NCBI RefSeq assembly: GCF_017353185.1
Contig: NZ_JAFMYV010000011.1
Location: 62,001 to 126,000 of the forward strand
DNA from: Fibrella rubiginis
GTDB taxonomy: Bacteria > Bacteroidota > Bacteroidia > Cytophagales > Spirosomataceae
Direction: 5' to 3'
Length of the DNA stretch: 64,000 nucleotides
This document shows positions 36,539-44,566 of this stretch, in pieces; the first letter of the stretch is position 1, and each line of letters opens with the position of its first letter. The position numbers and the translations under genes were made by a program. A model generated the notes under the pieces. That model was not told the origin of the DNA. It did not search any database and was given only the letters and a program-made list of their open reading frames with translations.

Positions 36539-36916
36539 ATGAAAACGATAATCAGTCTCCTTGCCGCCGTAGCCCTCCTTGCCCGTTGCGCTACTCCCGA
36601 CGTGACGCCCAGTTTAACCAGCCAATCGGCAAAACTAAGGGTTGAGGTGTGTTCACGGGGTTGCTATCAGTATGTGCTCGCTCTGCCCACCACCGCCGCC
36701 GATTCAGTCTTATACCCCATCAACCTGACAGAGGCAATGCAGAAGCAGGCGTTTGACTATGGGGCTACCAATCGCGATGGCCTGCCGGTTCTGTTCAGCG
36801 GCGAACTGCTGGCCGACAAAACACAGATCAGCCATCCCGGCCCGACCGACGTACCGATGGACGCTTACAAGGCCCGGAATGTGCGGTTAACGAGCATTAT
36901 GGTGCAGTTGAAATAG
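36539..36916 (+). CDS. Small lipoprotein with VEVCxRGCYQYVL motif (copy 2)
   Basis: About 125 residues from the ATG at 36539. The signal MKTIISLLAAVALLARC ends in a lipobox-like LLARC, so it is probably a lipoprotein, unlike copy 1. RVEVCSRGCYQYVLALP, SVLYPINLTEAMQKQAF, GLPVLFSGELLADKTQI and GPTDVPMDAYKARNVRLTSI line up block by block with copy 1. The pair implies soluble and membrane-tethered versions of one domain. Separated by 85 bp; ends at a 58-bp palindrome. Confidence 0.7.
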   Translation: MKTIISLLAAVALLARCATPDVTPSLTSQSAKLRVEVCSRGCYQYVLALPTTAADSVLYPINLTEAMQKQAFDYGATNRDGLPVLFSGELLADKTQISHPGPTDVPMDAYKARNVRLTSIMVQLK

Positions 36917-36935
36917 GTAAGGCCGCCAGCTACAG

Positions 36936-36993
36936 AAAACAAACGTGTCAGCTCAGCAATGGTGCACCATTGCTGAGCTGACACGTTTGTTTT
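36936..36993. terminator. Perfect 58-bp palindrome between convergent genes
   Basis: A fully self-complementary 58 bp (29-nt arms, no loop) with centre GGTGCACC at 36961-36968 and outer ends AAAAC/GTTTT. It separates the small lipoprotein gene (stop 36916) and the convergent yicC gene (stop 37016). The A/T ends on both sides make it a good bidirectional intrinsic terminator. Confidence 0.85.
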
Positions 36994-37015
36994 ATCCTAC
37001 TGTTTCTCAAAAAGC

Positions 37016-37906
37016 CTAGATCACGTTCATGGTCTGCTCTTTAATCTTCTCCAGTTCGTCTTTCATCTGCACCACAAACCGCTGCACGGTGGCGTCATTG
37101 GCTTTGGAGCCGATGGTGTTGATCTCGCGGCCAATTTCCTGGGCAATGAAGTTCAGTTTCTTTCCGTTTGCCTCCGCCGATTCCAGCACTTCCATGAAGT
37201 AGCCCAGGTGGTTCTTCAGCCGCACTTTTTCTTCCGAGATGTCCAGTTTTTCCACGTAATAGACTAGCTCCTGCTCAAACCGGTTACGGTCGAAATCTTC
37301 GTTGCCAAGCAGTTCCGTCACGCCAGCGCGCATCCGTTCACGCACGGCGGGAATACGTTCGGCATCCTGCGTCTCCACGTCGGCGAGGCGGGCGGTGATG
37401 TTTTGAATGTATTCAGTAAGCTTGCTTTCCAGCGAAGCACCCTCCTGCCGCCGAAACTCCTGGCAACCAGCAATGGCCTGGTTGATAGCCTCCTGTACAG
37501 CGGCCCAGTCTTCCTGCGCGGTGTCTGTTTGGCTGTTGCTTTCGCTCAGATACGCATTGGGCATGCCAAGGGCCATTTTAAAAATCGTTTCTGCCGACAC
37601 AACCATCCCTGACTCAGTTGCACTCTGGTCAAGATCCCGAATGTAGGCCTGAATCAACGGCCGGTTCACGGTCACGGTGGGGCGCACGTCGGCGGTGCGG
37701 GTTACGCTCAGGTTGAACTCAACTTTGCCGCGCTCCAGGCGTTGCGTCAGCAGGTTACGCACCTCGATTTCACGGTCGGAAAACCCGCGTGGCAGGCGAC
37801 AGAAAATGTCTAAAAACTTGGAATTCAGTGTTTTTACTTCAGCGGTGGCCGACAGGCCGTTCGCCTCAACTGTTGCCGTGCCGAAGCCGGTCATTGATGT
37901 TAGCAT
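37016..37906 (-). CDS. yicC: YicC-family endoribonuclease/adaptor
   Basis: About 296 residues from the ATG near 37906 (MLTSMTGFGTATVEANG); an upstream in-frame start would run through a hairpin arm and is unlikely. MTGFG at the N-terminus, EVKTLNSKFLDIFCRLP (about 23-39), and the C-terminal DUF1732 region (KLNFIAQEIGREINTIGSKANDA, then VVQMKDELEKIKEQTMNV) are diagnostic. E. coli YicC is an RNase linked to small-RNA turnover; the family also forms open barrel hexamers. Starts 108 bp after the pdxA stop. Confidence 0.95.
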   Translation of the reverse strand: MLTSMTGFGTATVEANGLSATAEVKTLNSKFLDIFCRLPRGFSDREIEVRNLLTQRLERGKVEFNLSVTRTADVRPTVTVNRPLIQAYIRDLDQSATESGMVVSAETIFKMALGMPNAYLSESNSQTDTAQEDWAAVQEAINQAIAGCQEFRRQEGASLESKLTEYIQNITARLADVETQDAERIPAVRERMRAGVTELLGNEDFDRNRFEQELVYYVEKLDISEEKVRLKNHLGYFMEVLESAEANGKKLNFIAQEIGREINTIGSKANDATVQRFVVQMKDELEKIKEQTMNVI

Positions 37907-37920
37907 AAAAGAGAGTCGAT

Positions 37921-38014
37921 AGTCGATAGTCGTCAGTCGATAGTCAAGAGTCGGCTTCTGCAAGCCTATTTGTGCGGAAGCCGACTCTTGGCTATCGACT
38001 GACGACTATCGACT
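37921..38014. repeat. Inverted repeat, 38-nt arms (GTCGATA words)
   Basis: Arms 37921-37958 and 37977-38014 pair with one internal mismatch (a transition) plus the outermost position; loop 18 nt. Arms consist of repeated AGTCGATAGTC/GTCAGTCGATAG words. It fills the gap between the pdxA stop (38014-38016) and the yicC start. Probably terminates or protects pdxA mRNA. Confidence 0.85.
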
Positions 38015-39930
38015 TATTTTTTAAGTGCGTTTGCGGCTAGTTCCTGGTATTCTTTGCGGCGACGGGCCACGTCGACGGCGGTATAGATGGCCTGAATCAT
38101 GGATGTTTCGTCGGCAAGGCCTTTACCGGCAATATCGTAGGCGGTGCCGTGGTCGGGCGAGGTACGCACAATGGGTAACCCCGCCGTGAAGTTGACGCCC
38201 TCTTCAAAGGCAATGGCTTTGAACGGAATCAGGCCCTGATCGTGGTACATGGCCAGTACGGCGTCGTATTTCCGGTAAGAGCGCGTGCCAAAGAAACCGT
38301 CGGCGGGGAAAGGGCCGTAGAGCAGTTCGCCTTTCTTGCGCATCTCATTGATCAGGGGAGTGATGATGTCTTTTTCTTCGTGACCTATCAGCCCGTTTTC
38401 GCCCGCGTGGGGGTTTAGTCCCAGTACCGCAATCTTCGGCCGGCCAATGCCAAAATCCTGCTTCAGCGACTGAAACATGAAATCGAGTTTGGTTTGAATA
38501 GCCGGTTTGGTGATGTACTGCCGCACTTTACCCAACGGCACATGGCCTGTAACCACCCCGATTTTAAGGTTTTCGCTGACCATAAACATCAGGTCGTCGG
38601 GTACACCAAAGGCGTTGGCCAGGTATTCGGTATGCCCCGGAAACGTAAACGCTGCCGACTGAATATTATGCTTGTTGATGGGTGCTGTTACAATGGCGTG
38701 CAGGTGTCCGGCTTTCAGATCCTCTACAGCCCGGTTCAGGCAGGCCAACGCAGCGGCACCGGCTTCGGGGGTTACCTTACCCGGCTGAATATCAATTGGC
38801 TGTGGTGTTGCGGCTGGTGTTGGCGTGGGTGCAGCCGTTGAAACAGGTTCGTTTTCGGCAACAGCGTCTGCTGGCTTATCTGGCTCAGCTGCCTCCACAG
38901 CCTCCGTTTCTGGTGCGGTTGTTTCGGTAGCCGCAACAGGTTCAGCCACAGCCGCGGGGGCTGTCTTAGCAGCCACAACGGGTACCGGAACGGGAATTGT
39001 TTCGCTGAAGCAAGTGATCACATTGGTGTGCTTATGGCTCGCCTGCGACGCCTGCTGAATGCCGTTGAGCGTCCAGTCTTTCATGTTCAGCAGGTTCCGG
39101 TACCGGTTCAGCACGCGCATAGACCCGTAGATGATGGGCGTACAGATACGCAGCAACTGGTTGTTTTGCAGGGCTTTAAGAATCACCTCAGGCCCTACGC
39201 CATTGTAGTCGCCAAGGGTAATGCCGATCACCAGCCGCTCCTGCTCCGACAAGGCAGGCAGGGGCGCAGGGGTCATGCGGGCAGGCTCGTCGTCATACTG
39301 CTCAAACACCGAACCGCCCTGCACCCGGCCAAGCGGCCGACCGTCAGCGGGGTCGATGTCATCGTCTTTGTCGATATAGAAATCAGGCGAGGCCACGCGC
39401 ACGGGACGTTCCGGAGCCGAACGTTCGTTCCGGTTGTCGCGCTGACGATCAGCGAATTGCCGGTCACGGTCGCGGTTACGTTCTTGTCCGCCACGTTCGT
39501 TACGGCCATCGCGCTGCCGGTCAGCCGGTGGCCGATCCTGACCACCACGCTCACCTTGCGGCTGGCGGGGTTCGCGGGGCGGGCGTTCCTGCCGTTCAGC
39601 GTTGTCGCGGGGCGGGCGGTCACCACGCTCAGTATTGTCACGAGGTGGACGATCTGGCCGGGCGGCGTTATCACGGGGCGGGCGGGGAGCCGGAGCGATG
39701 AGGGCATCGGCTAAACCGTCTACGTTGTCAGTGGCTTCGGCGCTTCCACCATCGGCCCGTTCGGCCTGTGGCTGCCGGTCGCGGTTACGGTCGCGGCCCC
39801 GGTTTCGGTTACGATTGCGGTTTCGCCCACTGCCCGTCCGCTCGCCTCCGGGCCGTTCTTCCCTATTCTCAGCACGCTTGTCGGGGCCATCACCGCCCGG
39901 ACGGCTTGTTGGGTTTGTTTGTTCTTCCAT
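38014..39930 (-). CDS. pdxA: 4-hydroxythreonine-4-phosphate dehydrogenase with giant disordered extension and insert
   Basis: About 638 residues against a usual 330-360. The PdxA core begins near residue 235 (VIGITLGDYNGVGPEVILKAL) and keeps the metal ligands and active-site motifs: TAPINKHNI, FPGHTEYLA, GLNPHAGENG, YHDQGLIPFKA and TSPDHGTAYDIAGKG. Ahead of it are about 220 residues of R/N/D/P/G-rich low complexity (RNRNRNRGRDRNRDR, repeated RPPRDNAER). A second insert of about 70 A/P/E/T-rich residues (around 313-382) splits the N-terminal part of the core. PdxA makes 3-amino-2-oxopropyl phosphate in DXP-dependent B6 synthesis. The extensions are coded in one uninterrupted frame. Confidence 0.9.
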   Translation of the reverse strand: MEEQTNPTSRPGGDGPDKRAENREERPGGERTGSGRNRNRNRNRGRDRNRDRQPQAERADGGSAEATDNVDGLADALIAPAPRPPRDNAARPDRPPRDNTERGDRPPRDNAERQERPPREPRQPQGERGGQDRPPADRQRDGRNERGGQERNRDRDRQFADRQRDNRNERSAPERPVRVASPDFYIDKDDDIDPADGRPLGRVQGGSVFEQYDDEPARMTPAPLPALSEQERLVIGITLGDYNGVGPEVILKALQNNQLLRICTPIIYGSMRVLNRYRNLLNMKDWTLNGIQQASQASHKHTNVITCFSETIPVPVPVVAAKTAPAAVAEPVAATETTAPETEAVEAAEPDKPADAVAENEPVSTAAPTPTPAATPQPIDIQPGKVTPEAGAAALACLNRAVEDLKAGHLHAIVTAPINKHNIQSAAFTFPGHTEYLANAFGVPDDLMFMVSENLKIGVVTGHVPLGKVRQYITKPAIQTKLDFMFQSLKQDFGIGRPKIAVLGLNPHAGENGLIGHEEKDIITPLINEMRKKGELLYGPFPADGFFGTRSYRKYDAVLAMYHDQGLIPFKAIAFEEGVNFTAGLPIVRTSPDHGTAYDIAGKGLADETSMIQAIYTAVDVARRRKEYQELAANALKK

Positions 39931-40088
39931 TACCTGTATTGCGCAACAACCACGCGGGTGGGGCTGGCTGCGGGTGCAAAACCAGTGGATAGAATAGCGC
40001 TTGTGGCCATTCCTGAATTCTGGCAATGCGGCTTGGTTATTACGTATCGATTCTTCTACTTGTCGTTGCAAGTTACAAACTTCCACCC

Positions 40089-41045
40089 ATGCACACGCCG
40101 CCAGCCGCTATTCTGATTGCTGATGAAATGCACCCCTCGCTCTTCGCCATGCTCGACAAAGCGGGGTTTACATACACCTACCAGCCCACTATTGACCGGG
40201 CGGGCTTGCTGAGCACTCTCGCCCCCTACGAAGGCCTGATTATTCGCAGCAAAACCACCGTAGATGCGCAAATGCTGGCCGCCGCCCCCAACCTACACTA
40301 CATTGGCCGGGCCGGGGCCGGGCTCGACCTGATCGACATGGAGGCCGCCGACAGCCGGGGCATTCGGGTGTTTCACGCGGGCACCGGCAACCGCGACGCC
40401 GTAGCTGAACATGTGCTGGGTATGTTGCTGGCCCTGTTTAACAACATTGTGAAAGCCGACCGTGAAGTGCGGCAGGGCGTTTGGGACCGTGAAGGCAACC
40501 GGGGCATCGAGCTGATGGGCAAAACCGTGGGTCTGTTTGGCTACGGCAACAACGGGCAGGCCACCGCCCGCCGCCTAAGTGGTTTTGGTTGCCGGGTGCT
40601 GGCCTACGACAAGTTTCGCACCAACTATTCCGATTCATACGCTCAGGAATCCACCGTAGCCCAGATCATGGCCGAAGCCGATGTGCTCAGCCTCCATATA
40701 CCCCTTACCGACGATACGCGGCAGTGGATCAACCCCGATTTTGTGGCACAGATGGGCAACCCATTTTTTCTGGTCAATGCTTCCCGGGGTGAGGTGGTTT
40801 CGCTGTCGGCGGTGGTGGCAGGACTGCAATCGGGTAAGGTACGCGGGGCCTGTCTGGATGTGCAGGAGAATGAGAAGCTCAAGACGCTTACCCCCACTCA
40901 GCAGGCCAACTTCGACTACCTCCGCCAGTCGGATCGGGTTATCATGACCCCCCACATCGCCGGCTGGACCCACGAAAGCTATGTTCGCATTAATGAAGTG
41001 CTGGTAGAGCAATTAGTAGCTGCTCTACGCTCAATAGATAGTTGA
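40089..41045 (+). CDS. D-2-hydroxyacid dehydrogenase (SerA/PdxB-like)
   Basis: About 318 residues from the ATG at 40089. NAD-binding Rossmann motif VGLFGYGNNGQATARRL (about 147-163), GRAGAGLDLIDMEAADSRGI, the catalytic arginine region NASRGEVVSLSAV (about 232-244) and the closing MTPHIAGWTHESY with the active-site histidine (about 288-300). No ACT domain. It could be phosphoglycerate dehydrogenase; its position divergent to pdxA also allows erythronate-4-phosphate dehydrogenase (PdxB step) as a hypothesis. Confidence 0.85.
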   Translation: MHTPPAAILIADEMHPSLFAMLDKAGFTYTYQPTIDRAGLLSTLAPYEGLIIRSKTTVDAQMLAAAPNLHYIGRAGAGLDLIDMEAADSRGIRVFHAGTGNRDAVAEHVLGMLLALFNNIVKADREVRQGVWDREGNRGIELMGKTVGLFGYGNNGQATARRLSGFGCRVLAYDKFRTNYSDSYAQESTVAQIMAEADVLSLHIPLTDDTRQWINPDFVAQMGNPFFLVNASRGEVVSLSAVVAGLQSGKVRGACLDVQENEKLKTLTPTQQANFDYLRQSDRVIMTPHIAGWTHESYVRINEVLVEQLVAALRSIDS

Positions 41046-41099
41046 TGAGATACATGTCAACTTTGTCGTTACTTGTCAATTCATCTAAACTATCATTTT

Positions 41100-41729
41100 A
41101 TGAAGAATGGCATAGTAACCATGGCCTTTTGCGCCTTAAGTCTGGCAGGGTACAGTCAAGCTATGAAAGGCGACCGGCTGGTAGGGGCGCAAGTGGCAAA
41201 TATCAATTTTCGCTCGGCCAGCGGAGGCGATTTAGTATCCGGGCAGCTATCGCCTACGGTAGGCTGGTTGGTGAGCGACAGGACTGTAGTGGGCATTGGC
41301 GTACCTATCTACCTACTAAGCTACACCAGTGGCCCTCAACTCGGCGGTACTAACAGCACGAAGACATCTATTTTTCAGCTTGGCCTGGCACCATTCATCC
41401 GGCAATACCTCAACAGTGGCATGACGCGCCCTTACCTCGGCGGTGGACTGACGTATGCTACTACCAGCGTCAGCAGCAAATCAGGCACACAGACATTTAG
41501 CGACAGCAACAACAGCGGTATTGGCTATAACCTCAGTCTGGGGGTAGCTTTTTTTCTAAATCGCCATATCAGCCTGGACGTGGCTGGCATGTATAGTGGT
41601 GACTTCGATAAGAGTAATCCCGCCATGCTCCTTGGTTCGAGCAATGCCAATATCCTCGGCAGCTTGGGCGGTAACTCGTTCACCCTCGGCGTTGGGTTTA
41701 ACATTTTCCTGCCGGGGAGAGGGCAGTGA
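41100..41729 (+). CDS. Outer-membrane beta-barrel protein
   Basis: About 209 residues from the ATG at 41100, signal peptide MKNGIVTMAFCALSLAGYSQ. The mature chain alternates hydrophobic and polar residues in about eight strands (LVGAQVANINFRSAS, PTVGWLVSDRTVVGIGVP, LGLAPFIRQYLNSG, RPYLGGGLTYATTS, GYNLSLGVAFFLNRHISLDV, FTLGVGFNIFLPG) and ends in an aromatic/hydrophobic strand, as in OmpW/porin-family barrels of Bacteroidota. Function unknown. Ends at a hairpin shared with the convergent DUF423 gene. Confidence 0.75.
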   Translation: MKNGIVTMAFCALSLAGYSQAMKGDRLVGAQVANINFRSASGGDLVSGQLSPTVGWLVSDRTVVGIGVPIYLLSYTSGPQLGGTNSTKTSIFQLGLAPFIRQYLNSGMTRPYLGGGLTYATTSVSSKSGTQTFSDSNNSGIGYNLSLGVAFFLNRHISLDVAGMYSGDFDKSNPAMLLGSSNANILGSLGGNSFTLGVGFNIFLPGRGQ

Positions 41730-41783
41730 AGGATGGGTAATAGGGCTGACGTAAGGGCAATCACATTCCCTATCCCTTCACCG
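41728..41783. terminator. Imperfect hairpin between convergent genes
   Basis: GTGAAGG and ATAGGG on the left pair with CCCTAT and CCTTCAC on the right, around a 22-nt loop. It overlaps the final bases of both the barrel-protein gene (stop 41729) and the DUF423 gene (stop 41770). Confidence 0.4.
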
Positions 41784-42153
41784 CCCAAAACAGCAACGCC
41801 CAGCCGGCAATCATAAACAGGCCACCAAGGGGTGTGATGGCTCCCAGCCACGTAACGCCAGTTAGGCACAGTACATATAAGGAACCTGAAAAAATGAGCA
41901 CACCTATAAGGAAGCCGTACCCCGACCAGCCGAGGTATTTTACCGCATCGGGATTATTGGCCAGTTGCTGCATGAGGATACCCACCAGCACCAGTGCCAG
42001 CGCGTGGTAGAACTGGTATTTGACTGCCGTTTCGAACGTATCCATCCGGCCCGCTGCCGTGAGTTTGGCCCGCAGCCCATGAGCGCCAAATGCACCAATG
42101 GCCACCCCGATAAGGCCCAGCAACGCCCCGGCCTGAAGAAAGAATTTGTACAT
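41770..42153 (-). CDS. DUF423 membrane protein (YgdD-like)
   Basis: About 127 residues from the ATG at 42153, four hydrophobic helices. The family N-terminus is clear: GALLGLIGVAIGAFGAHGLR (about 8-27), then FETAVKYQFYHALALVLVG (about 36-54), FLIGVLIFSGSLYVLCLTG and ITPLGGLFMIAGWALLFWA. Widespread inner-membrane proteins of unknown function. Transcribed after yggS, with a 38-nt-arm hairpin between. Confidence 0.9.
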   Translation of the reverse strand: MYKFFLQAGALLGLIGVAIGAFGAHGLRAKLTAAGRMDTFETAVKYQFYHALALVLVGILMQQLANNPDAVKYLGWSGYGFLIGVLIFSGSLYVLCLTGVTWLGAITPLGGLFMIAGWALLFWAVKG

Positions 42154-42159
42154 AAAACG

Positions 42160-42258
42160 TAGCAATGAGTGGTTAGTGGTAAGTAATGAGTTTGCTTGCG
42201 CGAGGGCACTAAACAGGCAGAAGCAAACTCATCACTTACCGCTAACCACTCATCACTA
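42160..42258. repeat. Inverted repeat, 38-nt arms (GAGTGGTTAG words)
   Basis: Arms 42160-42197 and 42221-42258 pair with four mismatches, all transitions; loop 23 nt. It fills the gap between the yggS stop (42261) and the DUF423 start (42153), ending two bases from the stop codon. Confidence 0.85.
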
Positions 42259-42260
42259 AT

Positions 42261-42923
42261 TTAGTTTCTACTGCCGAAGATAGCACTGCCCACGCGCACC
42301 ATGGTGCTGCCTTCTTCTAGGGCGATGAGGTAATCGCTGCTCATACCCATCGACAGTTCGCGGAAGGCCACATTAGGTCGCTGAACAGGCTTGAGCGCAT
42401 CGTAGAGTTGCTTTAGCCCACTGAATTCATACCTGATCTGCGCCTGATCATCGGTGTTGGTGGCGATGCCCATCAGGCCCACAATACGAATATGCTGCAG
42501 CGCGTCGAGGGCGGGCGACTGGAGCAGGTCAATGGCCTCTTCGGGCGAAAAACCAAACTTGGTCTCTTCCTGGGCTATGAAGATCTGGAGCAGGCACTCA
42601 ATGACCCGGGCCTGTTTGCGGGCCTGTTTGTCAATCTCTTCCAGCAATTTCAGGCTGTCGACCGACTCGATCAGGGCCACAAACGGGGCAATGTATTTGA
42701 CTTTGTTGGTTTGCAGGTGACCAATCTGGTGCCATTGCACATCGGCGGGAAGCAGCGGCTGTTTCTCGGCCATTTCCTGCACCCTGTTTTCACCGAAATG
42801 GCGGCATCCGGCAGCATAGGCCTCCTGCAGCAGCGGTATGGGTTTGGTTTTAGTGACGGCAGTCAACGTAGCGCGACCAGCCAGTTGCGCCTCAATGTGG
42901 GCAATGGATTCAGAAATGGACAT
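42261..42923 (-). CDS. yggS: YggS-family PLP homeostasis protein
   Basis: About 220 residues from the ATG at 42923; the open frame continues upstream to 43097 but that overlaps the divergent gene. ALR-type TIM barrel: LTAVTKTKPIPLLQEAY with the PLP lysine (about 19-35), GCRHFGENRVQEM (about 38-50), WHQIGHLQTNKVKYI (about 63-77), LLQIFIAQEETKFGF, and the phosphate-binding end LSMGMSSDYLIALEEGSTMVRVGSAIFG. Binds pyridoxal phosphate without known enzyme activity. It lies 4 kb from pdxA. Confidence 0.93.
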   Translation of the reverse strand: MSISESIAHIEAQLAGRATLTAVTKTKPIPLLQEAYAAGCRHFGENRVQEMAEKQPLLPADVQWHQIGHLQTNKVKYIAPFVALIESVDSLKLLEEIDKQARKQARVIECLLQIFIAQEETKFGFSPEEAIDLLQSPALDALQHIRIVGLMGIATNTDDQAQIRYEFSGLKQLYDALKPVQRPNVAFRELSMGMSSDYLIALEEGSTMVRVGSAIFGSRN

Positions 42924-43073
42924 TTGCCGTTTGGGAAGAATGTGGGCAGTAGGGTTTGAGTTATAGGCAGAATGGCGTAGTTTTTCAGCACCAACGGGCC
43001 AAACCAGCACGGTTTTATACCAATTTGAGCGGGTTACCGTTTCCAGTCTAACCGCATCTCCACGTATCCTGTT

Positions 43074-44036
43074 ATGGAACAAAGACCCGTAAAACAAAAT
43101 AGTAGCCGTAATTTTCTCATCATCGCCTTACTGGCCCTGGCCGCTCTCAACGTGATGTTGTTGTATTTCTGGTACCAGGAAAAAGAAAACAATAAAACCA
43201 AAGACGCCACCATTGCCGCCAAGACCGAAGAGGTGCTGGTGACAAAAATGAAACTCGATTCCATTGCCGGTCAGCTCGATGCCAAAATTGCCGAAATTCA
43301 GCAGCTTGGCGGTAGTATCGACTCACTATTGAAAGTAAAGGAACAGATTGAAAGTGATCGCATCAAGCTCCGCGATGTATCGAATTTCGACGGACGGGCT
43401 TATCAGCAAAAGATTAACCGGTATCAAAACCTGCTGGCCGAAAAAGACGCCGAAATAGCCCGATTACGCGAGGAAAACGGTATTCTGAACGAAGACAACG
43501 CCATTCTTAAAAACGAGAATACCACGTTGCGAACCGAGCGAAAAACCCTTGTCGACACGGTAGAGAGCTATGCCAGCCAAACCCGGCAGGTGAAAGCCCA
43601 GAACCGTGAACTCGCCGACAAAGTTACCGTAGCCGCCGCTCTCCATGCCGACGATATTATGGTAACGGCCCTTAACGCCAGAGGCAAGGAAAAAGATGGT
43701 GGCAGCTACAAAGCCAAGCGGCTCGACAAAATAAAAGTAACGTTCCGCCTGCCGCAGAACCCCCTCACCGAGCAAAACGCCAAAGACATCTACCTCCGCA
43801 TTCTAGACCCCTCCGGTGCCGTTATCTCCGACATGGCTACGGGGTCGGGTGAGTTTACGTATGCCAACAAAGACATGGTTTACACGGCCATGCAGCGCAT
43901 TGACTACGACAATACGGGCCAGCAGGTGTCGTTTATTTATGGCCGGGGCGGGCAGCGTTTCAACGAAGGCCGCCACACCATCGAGATCTATTCCGAAGGC
44001 TTCCGCATCGGGCAAGGCGAGTTTACAGTGAAATAG
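43074..44036 (+). CDS. Membrane-anchored coiled-coil protein with C-terminal beta domain
   Basis: 320 residues. One N-terminal membrane helix (FLIIALLALAALNVMLLYFW, about 14-33), then a long coiled coil (about 38-205) with heptads rich in E, K, N, L (IARLREENGILNEDNAILKN), then a beta-sandwich-like C-terminal domain (KIKVTFRLPQNPLTEQNAKD, YLRILDPSGAVISDMATG, RHTIEIYSEGFRIGQGEF). No signal cleavage, so inner-membrane with a periplasmic rod is expected. I recognise the layout as common in Bacteroidota but know no function. Its stop codon touches a perfect 48-nt-arm hairpin. Confidence 0.7.
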   Translation: MEQRPVKQNSSRNFLIIALLALAALNVMLLYFWYQEKENNKTKDATIAAKTEEVLVTKMKLDSIAGQLDAKIAEIQQLGGSIDSLLKVKEQIESDRIKLRDVSNFDGRAYQQKINRYQNLLAEKDAEIARLREENGILNEDNAILKNENTTLRTERKTLVDTVESYASQTRQVKAQNRELADKVTVAAALHADDIMVTALNARGKEKDGGSYKAKRLDKIKVTFRLPQNPLTEQNAKDIYLRILDPSGAVISDMATGSGEFTYANKDMVYTAMQRIDYDNTGQQVSFIYGRGGQRFNEGRHTIEIYSEGFRIGQGEFTVK

Positions 44037-44143
44037 GAAAAAAGGTTTAAAGTTAAAAGTCCAAGGTTTAACGTTGCTCCGCGATGAGTACCGCACGCGG
44101 AGCAACGTTAAACCTTGGACTTTTAACTTTAAACCTTTTTTCC
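44036..44143. repeat. Perfect inverted repeat, 48-nt arms, abutting rpsF promoter
   Basis: Arms 44036-44083 and 44096-44143 are exact reverse complements with a 12-nt loop. The left arm begins at the last base of the upstream stop codon; the right arm ends one base before the TACCTTTG box of rpsF. The loop-proximal part (TTTAACGTTGCTCCGCG) belongs to the core family also found at 28111, 46401 and 47943. The T-run at the arm end gives it intrinsic-terminator form. Confidence 0.95.
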
Positions 44144-44151
44144 TACCTTTG
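44144..44151 (+). promoter_or_regulatory. -7 promoter box TACCTTTG of the rpsF operon
   Basis: TACCTTTG matches the Bacteroidota -7 consensus TAnnTTTG and lies 30 nt before the rpsF ATG, a normal leader length for this phylum. A -33 element would fall within the hairpin arm (TTGGAC at 44115 is slightly too distant). Confidence 0.55.
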
Positions 44152-44181
44152 CGCCCTCATTTTAAAACAAATTAGTTTATC

Positions 44182-44550
44182 ATGTTCCAAAAGAACTACG
44201 AGACGGTGTTCATCCTGACACCCGTTTTATCTGAACAACAGATAAAGGACGCCGTCGACAAGTATCGCACCCTGCTTACTGATAACGGGGCCGAGCTTGT
44301 TCACGAATACAGCATGGGTTTGCGCAAACTGGCTTACCCGATCAAAAACAAGAATACGGGCTACTATCAGGTATTCGAGTTTAAATGTGATCCTACGCTG
44401 ATCGCGAAACTCAACATCGAGTATCTCCGTGACGAGCGTATCCTGCGCGATTTGACGACGGTGTTAGACAAACACGCCATCGATTACAACGACCGCAAGA
44501 AGAACGGTTTGGTCGGTAAGAAAAAAACAGAAACAGCAGACGCCCGGTAA
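44182..44550 (+). CDS. rpsF: 30S ribosomal protein S6
   Basis: 122 residues. YETVFILTPVLSEQQIKDAVDKY at the N-terminus, ELVHEYSMGLRKLAYPIKNKNTGYYQVFEF and the LNIEYLRDERILRDLTTVL helix are the S6 ferredoxin-like fold. Binds S18 and 16S rRNA in the platform of the small subunit. First gene of rpsF-rpsR-rplI, a conserved order in Bacteroidota. rpsR follows 16 bp later. Confidence 0.97.
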   Translation: MFQKNYETVFILTPVLSEQQIKDAVDKYRTLLTDNGAELVHEYSMGLRKLAYPIKNKNTGYYQVFEFKCDPTLIAKLNIEYLRDERILRDLTTVLDKHAIDYNDRKKNGLVGKKKTETADAR

Positions 44551-44566
44551 CCGGCGCAAAACAACC

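Noticed and set aside
39028..39714. Plus-strand frame of 228 codons opposite pdxA
   Set aside because: Antisense to the Arg-rich extension; no motif, and it runs through both low-complexity and core parts of pdxA.
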